The notes beneath the pieces were generated by a model, which was not told the DNA's origin, searched no databases, and was given only the letters and a program-made list of their open reading frames with translations. A stretch of DNA of 7,507 bases from Phenylobacterium sp. (GTDB lineage Bacteria; Pseudomonadota; Alphaproteobacteria; Caulobacterales; Caulobacteraceae), in assembly GCA_028291285.1 (NCBI GenBank), contig JAQGIJ010000544.1, positions 1 to 7,507 of the forward strand. Direction: 5' to 3'. The position numbers and the translations under genes were made by a program. The stretch's first letter is position 1, and every line of letters begins with the position of its first letter. Below, in pieces: positions 1 through 6,156 of this stretch.

Positions 1-321
1 TGGGGCTACAGCCTGGCGCCGTCGTCGGACCGGGCCGAGGAGGTGGCGCAGGCCGCCGTCGCCGCCTGCATCTCGTCGCTGTCGCGCTGGAACCAGCAGG
101 GCCTGACGACCAATGCGCCGCCGGGCGCGGCGCCCACGGGCGAAGCCCCGATGGACGCGTCGAACGCCACCAGCCTGCTCACCGGCCAGCCGACCAATCC
201 GATGGCCGAGCACTACAGCTACGCCCAGGGCCGCGCCCTGTTCTACGTGGTCCAGGCCCGCGCCGGGAAGTGCGCCGCCCCGCCCGCGCCGGCGGCGAAC
301 AACGCCAACGCCGCCCGCTGA
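1..321 (+). CDS. 3' end of an unrecognised protein gene, cut by the left edge
   Basis: Frame 1 is open from the first base to a TGA at 319-321 and gives 106 visible residues; the start lies outside the window. I do not recognise the family. The visible part is Ala/Pro-rich with two cysteines (visible residues 23 and 91), a middle segment rich in Pro, Thr and Asn, a more ordered stretch around HYSYAQGRALFYVVQARAGKC (as separate parts HYSYAQGR and ALFYVVQARAGKC), and a low-complexity Ala/Pro/Asn tail. There is no obvious transmembrane helix. The two cysteines and the low-complexity linker would fit an exported protein, but without the N-terminus this is only a guess. It converges on the DUF3597 gene, with a strong hairpin starting five bases after its stop. 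Confidence 0.6.
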   Translation, partial: WGYSLAPSSDRAEEVAQAAVAACISSLSRWNQQGLTTNAPPGAAPTGEAPMDASNATSLLTGQPTNPMAEHYSYAQGRALFYVVQARAGKCAAPPAPAANNANAAR

Positions 322-325
322 CCTA

Positions 326-374
326 GACCCTGTCCCACCTGACTTGAGGCAAGTCAGGTGGGATGAACAGGGTC
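326..374. terminator. Long hairpin between convergent genes, possible bidirectional terminator or REP-like element
   Basis: Inner arms 334-346 and 350-362 are perfect 13-base complements around a 3-base loop (AGG). Outer arms 326-333 (GACCCTGT) and 367-374 (ACAGGGTC) are perfect 8-base complements, offset by a 4-base bulge (ATGA, 363-366) on the right side. The whole forms a 21-bp stem in the 73-base gap between two converging stop codons, the position expected of a terminator serving both genes. Neither side is followed by a T-tract, so it is not a classical Rho-independent terminator. A dispersed palindromic repeat is the main alternative. Confidence 0.55.
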
Positions 375-394
375 GTCGCTTCTAAGTAAGCGCC

Positions 395-823
395 CTATGT
401 CAGCGAGTCGGGCACGACGCCGCCGTTCTCGGCGAGCTTGCGCATGACCTGCGGGTGCAGCCACAGGTTCATCGCAGCCGAGTCTCCGGTGTCGCCCGTG
501 TAGCCGAGCTCCGAGGCGAGCGTCTTGCGCGCGGCCAGGCTGGAGTCCAGCGACAGCAGCTTCATCAGGTCGACGATCGAGCGGCGCCAGTCCAGCGACT
601 CGGCATTGTCCTTGGCCATCGCGTCGAGCACCGCGGCGACGTCGACCTGCGGCTCGGCCGCCGGCTGCGGCGCGGCCTGCGCAGCGGGGGCGGGTTGTGC
701 GGCAGGCGCAGCCTGGGCCATGGCCGGGGCGGGTTGCGGCTGAACCTTAGCCTGGGGCGCAGGCGCGGCCTGCGCCTGCGGGTGTTGGAAGATCTTGGCC
801 ATGATCGCGCCGAAGATGCTCAT
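395..823 (-). CDS. DUF3597 family protein
   Basis: This is a 142-residue protein of the DUF3597 family, whose function is unknown. The N-terminus MSIFGAIMAKIF and the C-terminal half carrying LDWRRSIVDLMKLL, DSSLAARKTLASELGY and MNLWLHPQVMRKLAENGG are the family hallmarks. Between them, residues about 13-58 are a low-complexity linker made almost only of Ala, Pro and Gln. No signal peptide or clear membrane helix is seen, although the first 12 residues could form a short amphipathic helix. The same frame stays open far upstream, antisense to the MFS gene, but the start is fixed at ATG 823 by a GAGGAG Shine-Dalgarno sequence seven bases upstream and by the conserved MSIFG opening. The gene ends with TAG (395-397), is divergent from the MFS gene and convergent with the partial gene at the left edge. 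The family call is from remembered sequence patterns and is fairly firm. Confidence 0.85.
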   Translation of the reverse strand: MSIFGAIMAKIFQHPQAQAAPAPQAKVQPQPAPAMAQAAPAAQPAPAAQAAPQPAAEPQVDVAAVLDAMAKDNAESLDWRRSIVDLMKLLSLDSSLAARKTLASELGYTGDTGDSAAMNLWLHPQVMRKLAENGGVVPDSLT

Positions 824-830
824 CCTGCTT

Positions 831-836
831 CTCCTC
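831..836 (-). promoter_or_regulatory. Strong Shine-Dalgarno sequence of the DUF3597 gene
   Basis: On the minus strand this reads GAGGAG, seven bases before ATG 823. It decides the start of a reading frame that would otherwise stay open for several hundred codons upstream. Confidence 0.7.
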
Positions 837-913
837 GTTGGGGCTTGGAGGCCGCGCAACGCGCTGGCGCCGGCTTGGATGCGCACGGCGCCGCTTTGCG
901 CCAGCATGCGGAG

Positions 914-2101
914 ATGCGCAGCGCGACGATTCTGCTGGCGGCCCGCGGCGTGCGGGCGTTTGCCGACGGCTTCACGGCCCTGCTCCTGCCCGTCTACCTG
1001 GCGGGGCTCGGCTTCAGCGCCTTCCGCGTCGGCGTGCTGGCCACCGCGACCCTGCTCGGCTCGGCGGCGCTGACGCTGCTGGTGGGCCTGCTCGGCCACC
1101 GTGCGCCGGCCCGCCGGCTGCTGCTCTTCGCCTGCGGCCTGATGCTGGCGACGGGCCTGGCCTTCGCCGGGCTGCGGGACTTCTGGCCGCTGCTGCTGGT
1201 GGGCTTCCTGGGCACCCTCAATCCGTCCGGCGGCGACGTCAGCGTCTTCGTGCCGCTGGAGCAGGCACTGCTGGCGCACGCCGGGCCGGCGCCGGCGCGC
1301 ACCGGCCTGTTCGCCCGCTACAGCCTGGTAGGCTCGCTGATGGGCGCGGCGGGCGCGCTGAGCGTGGGCCTGCTGGACCCGCTGGCCCGGCTGGCGGGCG
1401 CGCCGCGCAGCCAGGCCGTCGCCGCCGCCTTCGCCCTCTACGGCCTGATCGGCCTGCCGGCGCTGGCGCTCTATCTGCGGCTGCCGCCGGCGCACCTGGA
1501 GGCCGGGCCGCCGGCCGCGCCGCTGGGCCCCTCGCGGCGGCGGGTGCTGGCGCTGGCCGCCCTCTTCGGCCTGGACTCCTTCGGCGGCGGCTTCCTGGTG
1601 CAGTCGCTGACGGCGCTGTGGCTGTTCCGCCGCTTCGGCCTGTCGCTCGCCGCGGCCGGGACCTTCTTCTTCTGGACCGGGCTCCTGTCGGCGGTCTCGC
1701 AGCTGGCCGCGCCGTGGCTGGCGCGCCGCATCGGCCTCGTCAGGACCATGGTCTTCACCCACATCCCGGCCAACCTCTGCATTGTCGCCGCGGCCTTCGC
1801 GCCGGACCTGCCGACGGTGGTCGGACTGATGCTGGTCCGCGCCACCCTCTCCAACATGGATGTCGCCGCGCGCAGCGCCTACGTCATGGCGGTGGTGACG
1901 CCGGCCGAGCGCGCCGCGGCCGCCGGGGTGACCAACGTGCCGCGCAGCCTGGCCGGCGGGATCAGCCCGGCGCTGGCCGGCGTGCTCTACAGCCTGGCGC
2001 CGTTCGCCTGGCCGCTGGTGATCGGCGGGACGCTGAAGACGATCTACGACCTGCTGCTGCTGCGGCTGTTCAGCCAGGTCCCGCCGGCCGACGAGCCTTA
2101 A
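914..2101 (+). CDS. Major facilitator superfamily (MFS) transporter
   Basis: The product is a 395-residue, very hydrophobic protein with the size and layout of an MFS permease: two bundles of helices split by a central cytoplasmic loop near residues 190-210. The first helix (around 5-30, with RAFADGF), a basic loop GHRAPARR at 61-68 in the place of MFS motif A, and the second-half signature TNVPRSLAGGISPALAG (340-356) preceded by TPAERAAAAG are typical of a widespread subgroup annotated only as MFS or multidrug-type transporters. Substrate cannot be told from the sequence. ATG 914 is chosen because the first helix begins directly after it; GGAG sits immediately upstream, too close to be a good ribosome site, so TTG codons at 896 or 875 remain possible starts. 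Its stop TAA (2099-2101) overlaps the stop of the convergent ABC ATPase gene. It stands alone on its strand, with no visible functional link to the glycan genes. Confidence 0.85.
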   Translation: MRSATILLAARGVRAFADGFTALLLPVYLAGLGFSAFRVGVLATATLLGSAALTLLVGLLGHRAPARRLLLFACGLMLATGLAFAGLRDFWPLLLVGFLGTLNPSGGDVSVFVPLEQALLAHAGPAPARTGLFARYSLVGSLMGAAGALSVGLLDPLARLAGAPRSQAVAAAFALYGLIGLPALALYLRLPPAHLEAGPPAAPLGPSRRRVLALAALFGLDSFGGGFLVQSLTALWLFRRFGLSLAAAGTFFFWTGLLSAVSQLAAPWLARRIGLVRTMVFTHIPANLCIVAAAFAPDLPTVVGLMLVRATLSNMDVAARSAYVMAVVTPAERAAAAGVTNVPRSLAGGISPALAGVLYSLAPFAWPLVIGGTLKTIYDLLLLRLFSQVPPADEP

Positions 2102-2910
2102 GCCGCGAGCAGCTGGTCGAGGTCGCCGATGTCGGTGACCGGCGAGGCCACGCCGCCCTCCAGCCGCATCACCTTGTTGCAGTAGAGCCTGAGCAGCTCA
2201 TGGTCGTGCGAGGCGATCACCAGGATGCCGGCGCGCTCGACCAGGTTCAGCAGCCGCTTGTGCGCCAGCTGCTGGAAGTCGGCGTCGCCGACGGAGATCC
2301 ATTCGTCCATCAGCAGCACGTCGGCCTGCACCGCGGTGGCCGCGCCGAAGGCCAGGCGCGCCTGCATGCCCGCCGAATAGGTCTTCACCGGCATGGCCAG
2401 GAACGGGCCGAGGCCGCTGAAGTCGGCGATCTCGTCCATCCGCTCCTCGATCTCGCGGGAGGAGAGGCCGGCCACCCGGCCGCGCAGGTAGATGTTGTCG
2501 TAGCCGGTGGCCGAAGGGTCGATGCCGAGGCTGAGGTTGAGGAGCGCGGCGATGCGGCCCCGCACCTCGACCTGGCCCTCGTCGGGCTCGTAGGCGCCGG
2601 ACAGCGCGCGCAGCAGCGTCGTCTTGCCCGAGCCGTTGTGGCCCACCAGGCCCAGCCGGTCGCCGGCGCGAAGCTCCAGGTTGACGTTGGAGAGCGCCGT
2701 CACCTCGGTGACGCCGGCGTGCGAGCCCAGCCGGCCGCCGACGGTGATCGCCGCCAGCCGCTTCTTCAGCGACTTGGCGTCGACGCCATAGACCGGGAAG
2801 CGGAGCGTCAGGTCGCGGCAGGAGACGGAGACCGGCGGGTCGCCCGACGCCGCGGCGTAGGGGGCCGGCGCCATGGCCAGCCGGGGCCGAACCTTGCGAG
2901 CTTGCGTCAT
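2098..2910 (-). CDS. ABC transporter ATPase for polysaccharide export (Wzt/KpsT type)
   Basis: This 270-residue ATPase would power export of a lipid-linked O-antigen or capsule polysaccharide through the permease encoded just upstream. Visible motifs: Walker A GHNGSGKTT (90-98), ABC signature YSAGMQ (178-183), a variant typical of polysaccharide exporters, Walker B VLLMDE (D202, E203), the ISVGDADF stretch after it (205-212) and the H-loop ASHDH (H235). The Y-x-N-I-Y-L-R-G pattern at 137-144 is also characteristic of this group. The protein ends about 20 residues after the nucleotide-binding domain, so it lacks the C-terminal carbohydrate-binding domain found in Wzt proteins that recognise a terminal sugar; it is closer to KpsT or short RfbE-type ATPases. 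About 27 residues precede the first strand, rich in Ala and Pro. The ATG overlaps the permease stop as ATGA, implying translational coupling and a 1:1 complex. Symbol withheld because Wzt and KpsT cannot be separated here. Confidence 0.9.
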   Translation of the reverse strand: MTQARKVRPRLAMAPAPYAAASGDPPVSVSCRDLTLRFPVYGVDAKSLKKRLAAITVGGRLGSHAGVTEVTALSNVNLELRAGDRLGLVGHNGSGKTTLLRALSGAYEPDEGQVEVRGRIAALLNLSLGIDPSATGYDNIYLRGRVAGLSSREIEERMDEIADFSGLGPFLAMPVKTYSAGMQARLAFGAATAVQADVLLMDEWISVGDADFQQLAHKRLLNLVERAGILVIASHDHELLRLYCNKVMRLEGGVASPVTDIGDLDQLLAA

Positions 2911-3743
2911 AGGTAGTGCACGATCCGCCGGCGCGTGATGGAGAAGACGCTGAAGGTCAGGGCCCAGCCGACGACCGCCATCAGCGCCAGGTAGGCGTAG
3001 GTGTGCGACTCGATCGGCTTGCCGAGCAGCGGCGCCCGGACCGCCTCGAGCATGTGGTAGAAGGGATTGAGGTCGAGGACGATCCGCCGCGGGCCGGTGA
3101 GCCGGTCGGCCGGCCAGAAGACCGGGGTCACGAAGGCCGCGAACTGCATCACCGAGGTCACCACCTGCGGGATGTCGCGGAAGCGGGCCGCGGCGATGCC
3201 GGCCAGCATGCTGATCCAGCTGGCGTTGACCACCAGGAAGGTCAGCCCGACCAGGCCCGCCAGAGGGTTCATGCGCCGCCAGTAGCCGAAGATCACCAGG
3301 ACCGCGACCACGATCACCAAGTGGTGGGCCAGGTTGATCAGGTTGCGCAGGATCGTGCGCCACACGAAGATGAACATCGGCAGGCTGGTCTGCGACAGCA
3401 TGCCCGAGGCGAACACGAAGGTGTCGCAACCCTCGGTGATGATCCCGCTGATCACGCCGAAGAAGACGATGCCCAGCGCCACCATCGGCAGGTACTGCTC
3501 GACCGCGACGTTGAACAGCTTGGCGTAGAGGAAGGCGATGCCCAGGACCATGAAGCCCATGGAGAGCGTGATCCAGAACGGACCCAGGATCGAGCCGCGG
3601 TAGCGCGAGACCACGTCGTGCCAGGCGAGCGACCAGGCCAGTCCCAGCCGCTTGGCCGAAGCCCGAAGGTCCTGGAAGGCCATGTCGAACTCGAACCGCG
3701 ACCCGCGCCGTCCGGTCCGCAGCATGTGAGTCGCCGTGTCCAT
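2907..3743 (-). CDS. ABC-2 type polysaccharide export permease (Wzm/KpsM type)
   Basis: This is a 278-residue inner-membrane permease, the usual size for Wzm/KpsM. After a charged cytoplasmic N-terminus comes the family motif RYRGSILGPFWITL (47-60), leading into the first membrane helix. Hydrophobic segments lie near 54-76, 85-103, 121-128 with 133-153, 162-183, 195-210 and 248-269. RFRDIPQVV (187-195), TPVFWP (206-211) and LNPFYHMLEAVRAPLLG (225-241) are conserved features of the group, and it ends with the usual basic tail RRRIVHYL. It should form a homodimer with the downstream ATPase and move a lipid-linked glycan to the periplasm. The ATG at 3743 has GGAG five bases upstream; Met7 is a less likely alternative. 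Its stop overlaps the ATPase start by four bases. In two 60-base lines (3301-3360, 3481-3540) I count 46 A/T of 120, a lower GC than the MFS gene. Confidence 0.9.
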   Translation of the reverse strand: MDTATHMLRTGRRGSRFEFDMAFQDLRASAKRLGLAWSLAWHDVVSRYRGSILGPFWITLSMGFMVLGIAFLYAKLFNVAVEQYLPMVALGIVFFGVISGIITEGCDTFVFASGMLSQTSLPMFIFVWRTILRNLINLAHHLVIVVAVLVIFGYWRRMNPLAGLVGLTFLVVNASWISMLAGIAAARFRDIPQVVTSVMQFAAFVTPVFWPADRLTGPRRIVLDLNPFYHMLEAVRAPLLGKPIESHTYAYLALMAVVGWALTFSVFSITRRRIVHYL

Positions 3744-3783
3744 GTGCTCTCCGAGAAGCGGCCGCTGGTACCAGTTGGCCTAG

Positions 3784-3814
3784 GGGCGCGCAAGGACGGC
3801 GGCTTGCCGCGCCC
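3784..3814. other. Hairpin in the gap between glycosyltransferase and exporter genes
   Basis: Arms 3784-3794 (GGGCGCGCAAG) and 3803-3814 pair as an 11-bp stem with one bulged base (C3808) and an 8-base loop. It lies in the 136-base space after the glycosyltransferase stop. No T-tract follows on the minus strand, so termination is uncertain; it may instead be an RNA-processing or attenuation structure between two genes of one transcript. Confidence 0.35.
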
Positions 3815-3879
3815 GCCTTTGCTGCACGGCGAAAACGGCGCCCGCATGGCGCGGCCGAACGACGTTTGCGCGCGCCGCC

Positions 3880-4872
3880 TCAGAGCATCCGGCCGACGCC
3901 CCACAGGCGCATCACCTGATCGTAGAACTGCGCCTTCTCCCATCCCACGATGGAGCGGAAATAATCCTGCTGACGCCAATAGGCGACCGGCTCCGCGACG
4001 ACCCTGTCGAGCCGTCGGCGCAGTTCGCCGGACTCGATGTCTGCGAGGTCGAACTTGAAGAAATCCGGAACCGGGAAATCGTCGTACACGGCGCCCGCGC
4101 CCTGCCGGTGCACAAAGACGACGCTGCCGCACAGCGCCGCCTCGCGAGGCAGCCGGTCCTTGCCGGGGAGACGGCCGAAGTCGACGTAGATCAATCGTTC
4201 CGAGAAGATCTTGCGCAGCTGCGGCTTGGTGAAATCTCGAAGGCCCAGCCCGTCGAACGTCGGGTTCTCGGAGAAGAAGCGCTGAGCATCGTCGGCGCCC
4301 TTGCGCATGTTGTAGCTGGCCGTCGGCTGCGGCGACGGCGATTTGGCGACGGAATCCAGAAACATCTCGTTGGTGTAGTCGCCGAGGTCGTACAGCCGCT
4401 CCCCGCCGTTCTGCCGGAGCCATTCGCGGGCGTAGACGCTCTGGTAGAGGTGGATCAGATCCGCTCGGCCGAACAGATCGGCCCGTCCCTTCGCCTCCCG
4501 CAATTCCGGCTGCCTATCGAGGGCGTTGTCGACCGACAGCCACCAGACCGCCACCCCGCAAGCCTGAAGCCGCGGGTGGGTCGTCGCAAAAGTTTCCGGC
4601 AGGACGACCAGGGTCTCGGCGTCGAGCGCGATCTCGTCGGTCACCTGCGGGTGATAGGCGCTGTAGAAATCCATGGTCGGCCGGTGCTCGGGCGTTGGAC
4701 AGCGAAGCCGCCCCGGCTTGAGCTCCACCACGTTCGTCGGCCCGAAGTAGGCGATATGACAGTCCACGCCGAGCCTGTTCAGGGCCTGCGCGAACTGGTG
4801 GATCGCCTCAGGGCCGCCGGTGACGCCGGTCGGCGACAGGATGGCCACGCGGCGATACTGGGCGAGCGGCAA
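3880..4872 (-). CDS. Putative glycosyltransferase of a polysaccharide locus
   Basis: The 330-residue product has a GT-B-like outline. The N-terminal Rossmann-like start RRVAILSPTGVTGGPEAIHQFA (7 onward; glycine-rich loop at 15-20) leads to LVVLPETFA (88-96). The C-terminal half carries YNMRKG (187-192) and a strongly patterned stretch YVDFGRLPGKDRLPREAAL (229-247), then CGSVVFVHRQGAG and FPVPDFFKFD (266-275). I have seen this lower pattern (an Asp-Phe-Gly, Pro-Gly-Lys-Asp-Arg, Pro-Arg-Glu-Ala-Ala series) in proteins encoded in polysaccharide clusters of bacteria and cyanobacteria, where it replaces the usual E-x7-E donor-sugar site. No signal peptide or membrane helix is seen, so it should act in the cytoplasm. 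The start is TTG 4872, supported by AGAGGA seven bases upstream. Hand counts give 70 A/T of 180 bases at 4201-4380 (about 61% GC), low for this window. Same strand as the exporter, 136 bases before it. Donor and acceptor unknown. Confidence 0.65.
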   Translation of the reverse strand: MPLAQYRRVAILSPTGVTGGPEAIHQFAQALNRLGVDCHIAYFGPTNVVELKPGRLRCPTPEHRPTMDFYSAYHPQVTDEIALDAETLVVLPETFATTHPRLQACGVAVWWLSVDNALDRQPELREAKGRADLFGRADLIHLYQSVYAREWLRQNGGERLYDLGDYTNEMFLDSVAKSPSPQPTASYNMRKGADDAQRFFSENPTFDGLGLRDFTKPQLRKIFSERLIYVDFGRLPGKDRLPREAALCGSVVFVHRQGAGAVYDDFPVPDFFKFDLADIESGELRRRLDRVVAEPVAYWRQQDYFRSIVGWEKAQFYDQVMRLWGVGRML

Positions 4873-4879
4873 CGGGACG

Positions 4880-4885
4880 TCCTCT
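4880..4885 (-). promoter_or_regulatory. Shine-Dalgarno sequence supporting a TTG start
   Basis: On the minus strand this reads AGAGGA and lies seven bases before TTG 4872. The nearby ATG at 4888 is out of frame with the gene, and the next in-frame ATG would remove the conserved N-terminal Rossmann-like region, so TTG is the supported start. Confidence 0.6.
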
Positions 4886-4915
4886 CATGGCGCCGCTTGG
4901 GCGGTCGGATCGGTG

Positions 4916-4944
4916 TCTCTAGCTCGCCGGCTGGTCCGACCCAA
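4916..4944 (-). promoter_or_regulatory. Candidate housekeeping-type promoter for the glycosyltransferase/exporter unit
   Basis: On the minus strand TTGGGTC (4944-4938), a 14-base spacer and GCTAGAGA (4923-4916) resemble the Caulobacter housekeeping consensus (TTGACGS, 10-14 bases, GCTANAWC), with 4 of 7 and about 5 of 7 informative positions matching. It would leave a leader of roughly 35-40 bases before TTG 4872. The match is partial and the organism is inferred. Confidence 0.35.
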
Positions 4945-4978
4945 GCTCCCAGCGGAACGCGGGCGCATGATCGCGCTT

Positions 4979-5006
4979 TTGCACGCCCGGCGTGTTCCGT
5001 GATAGC
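4979..5006 (+). promoter_or_regulatory. Candidate promoter for the family 2 glycosyltransferase gene
   Basis: TTGCAC (4979-4984) is followed after 16 bases by GATAGC (5001-5006), in one of the few AT-richer spots of the divergent region, about 20 bases before ATG 5028. Only part of each box matches known consensus, so this is a weak call. Confidence 0.25.
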
Positions 5007-5027
5007 CGATGGCCGAACCGCCGCACC

Positions 5028-6095
5028 ATGATGACCCTGACCGACAAGATCCACCGCGACGGTCCGCTGGCCGGCGAACGGTTGCGGGCCCTGGCGCCGC
5101 CGGCGCTGGACGCCGCGGGCGTCTGGCTGGTGATCCCCTGCTACAAGGTCAAAGGGCAGATCCTCTCGGTGCTGGCCAAGGCCCCGGCCTGGGTGGCGGG
5201 GATCGTCTGCGTCGACGACGCCTGCCCTGAGGGCACGGCGGACTTCATCGAAGCCAACGTCCGCGACCCGCGGGTGGTGGTGGTGCGCCTGCCGAAGAAC
5301 CAGGGCGTGGGCGGGGCGACCCTGGCGGGCTACGCCGAGGCCGAGCGCCGCGGCGGCCAGGTGCTGGTCAAGGTCGACGGCGACGACCAGATGGACCTCA
5401 GCTACATCGCCCAGCTGGTGGCGCCGATCCTGCTCGGCGACGCCGACTACGCCAAGGGCAACCGCTTCACCTCGATCAGCCACCTGCAGCAGATGCCGAC
5501 GGTGCGGGTGCTGGGCAACGCGGCGCTGAGCTTCGCGGCCAAGCTCTCCACCGGCTACTGGAACATCTTCGATCCGACCAACGGCTTCACCGCCATCGAG
5601 GCGCAGGTGGCCCGGATGGTGATGGGCAAGCGGATCTCGCGCCGGTTCTTCTTCGAGACGGACCTGCTCTACCACCTGGGCACGCTGAGAGCGGTGGTGC
5701 GCGACGTGCCGATCCCCGCCCGCTACGCCGACGAGGTCTCGAACCTGCGGATCGGCGCCATCCTCGGCCCGTTCGCCCTGAAGCACGTCCGCAACTTCCT
5801 GCAGCGGGTGCTCGGGCAGTACTTCGTGCGCGATTTCAACGTGGCCAGCCTGGAGCTGATCTTCGGCCTGTTCGCCATCCTCTTCGGGGTGGGCTACGCG
5901 GCCCATTACGTCACCACCCGGCTGCCCGGCCAGTCCGCCTCCGCCGGCGTGGTGATGGCCGCCGCCCTGCCGGTGATCCTGGGCGCCCAGCTGCTGCTGC
6001 AGGCGGTCAACTTCGACGTGCTGAACGTGCCCAGCCGGCCGATCCACCCCTACCTGCGCACCGTGGCCTGGATGGAGCACGCCGCCGGCGCTTGA
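5028..6095 (+). CDS. Family 2 glycosyltransferase, DPM1/ArnC/GtrB-like, membrane-anchored
   Basis: The enzyme probably transfers a sugar from a nucleotide donor to undecaprenyl phosphate at the cytoplasmic face of the inner membrane. In 355 residues it shows a GT-A domain: WLVIPCYK (33-40), VDDACPEGT (62-70), LPKNQGVGGATLAGY (88-102), the metal and donor motif DGDDQ (117-121), then DPTNGF (182-187) and FETDLL (209-214), all in the order seen in polyprenyl-phosphate mannosyl, glucosyl and aminoarabinosyl transferases. Two C-terminal hydrophobic segments (about 274-295 and 306-326) match the membrane anchors of ArnC and GtrB. Two adjacent ATGs (5028, 5031) are possible starts and neither has a clear Shine-Dalgarno sequence; a GTG at 4992 would add 12 residues but falls inside the promoter candidate. 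Divergent from the TTG-start glycosyltransferase gene; 61 bases upstream of the small EamA/SMR-like gene, so probably co-transcribed with it. Sugar unknown. Confidence 0.85.
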   Translation: MMTLTDKIHRDGPLAGERLRALAPPALDAAGVWLVIPCYKVKGQILSVLAKAPAWVAGIVCVDDACPEGTADFIEANVRDPRVVVVRLPKNQGVGGATLAGYAEAERRGGQVLVKVDGDDQMDLSYIAQLVAPILLGDADYAKGNRFTSISHLQQMPTVRVLGNAALSFAAKLSTGYWNIFDPTNGFTAIEAQVARMVMGKRISRRFFFETDLLYHLGTLRAVVRDVPIPARYADEVSNLRIGAILGPFALKHVRNFLQRVLGQYFVRDFNVASLELIFGLFAILFGVGYAAHYVTTRLPGQSASAGVVMAAALPVILGAQLLLQAVNFDVLNVPSRPIHPYLRTVAWMEHAAGA

Positions 6096-6156
6096 CCGCC
6101 CGGAGCGAAGCGAGGTCTACGGGAGCGGCTTTCAGCAGGGCGCGAAAGGCCAGGGT

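Noticed and set aside
377..392. Small hairpin CGCTT-loop-AAGCG just after the long palindrome
   Set aside because: A five-base stem with a six-base loop is expected by chance and adds little to the neighbouring 21-bp structure.
824..913. Promoter search in the gap between the DUF3597 and MFS genes
   Set aside because: Several TTG-containing words exist, but none is paired with a credible -10 box at a suitable distance on either strand.
824..1762. Upstream extension of the DUF3597 frame by 313 codons, antisense to the MFS gene
   Set aside because: The extension is Gln/Arg/Ala/Glu-rich low complexity, and the conserved MSIFG start with a strong ribosome site at 831-836 marks the true beginning.
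838..2916. A 692-codon open frame on the plus strand across the MFS gene and antisense to the ATPase
   Set aside because: Its product is an Arg/Ala/Gly/Pro-rich composition artefact with no domain or membrane pattern. It runs through two well-supported genes in other frames; high GC keeps the frame open.
2916..4058. A 380-codon plus-strand frame antisense to the permease and glycosyltransferase
   Set aside because: The translation is rich in Asp, Glu, His, Gln and Arg, as expected for the complement of a hydrophobic GC-rich gene, and has no recognisable motif.
4779..6080. A 433-codon minus-strand frame antisense to the family 2 glycosyltransferase
   Set aside because: His/Gln/Gly/Asp-rich antisense shadow; the plus strand holds a protein with clear GT-A motifs.
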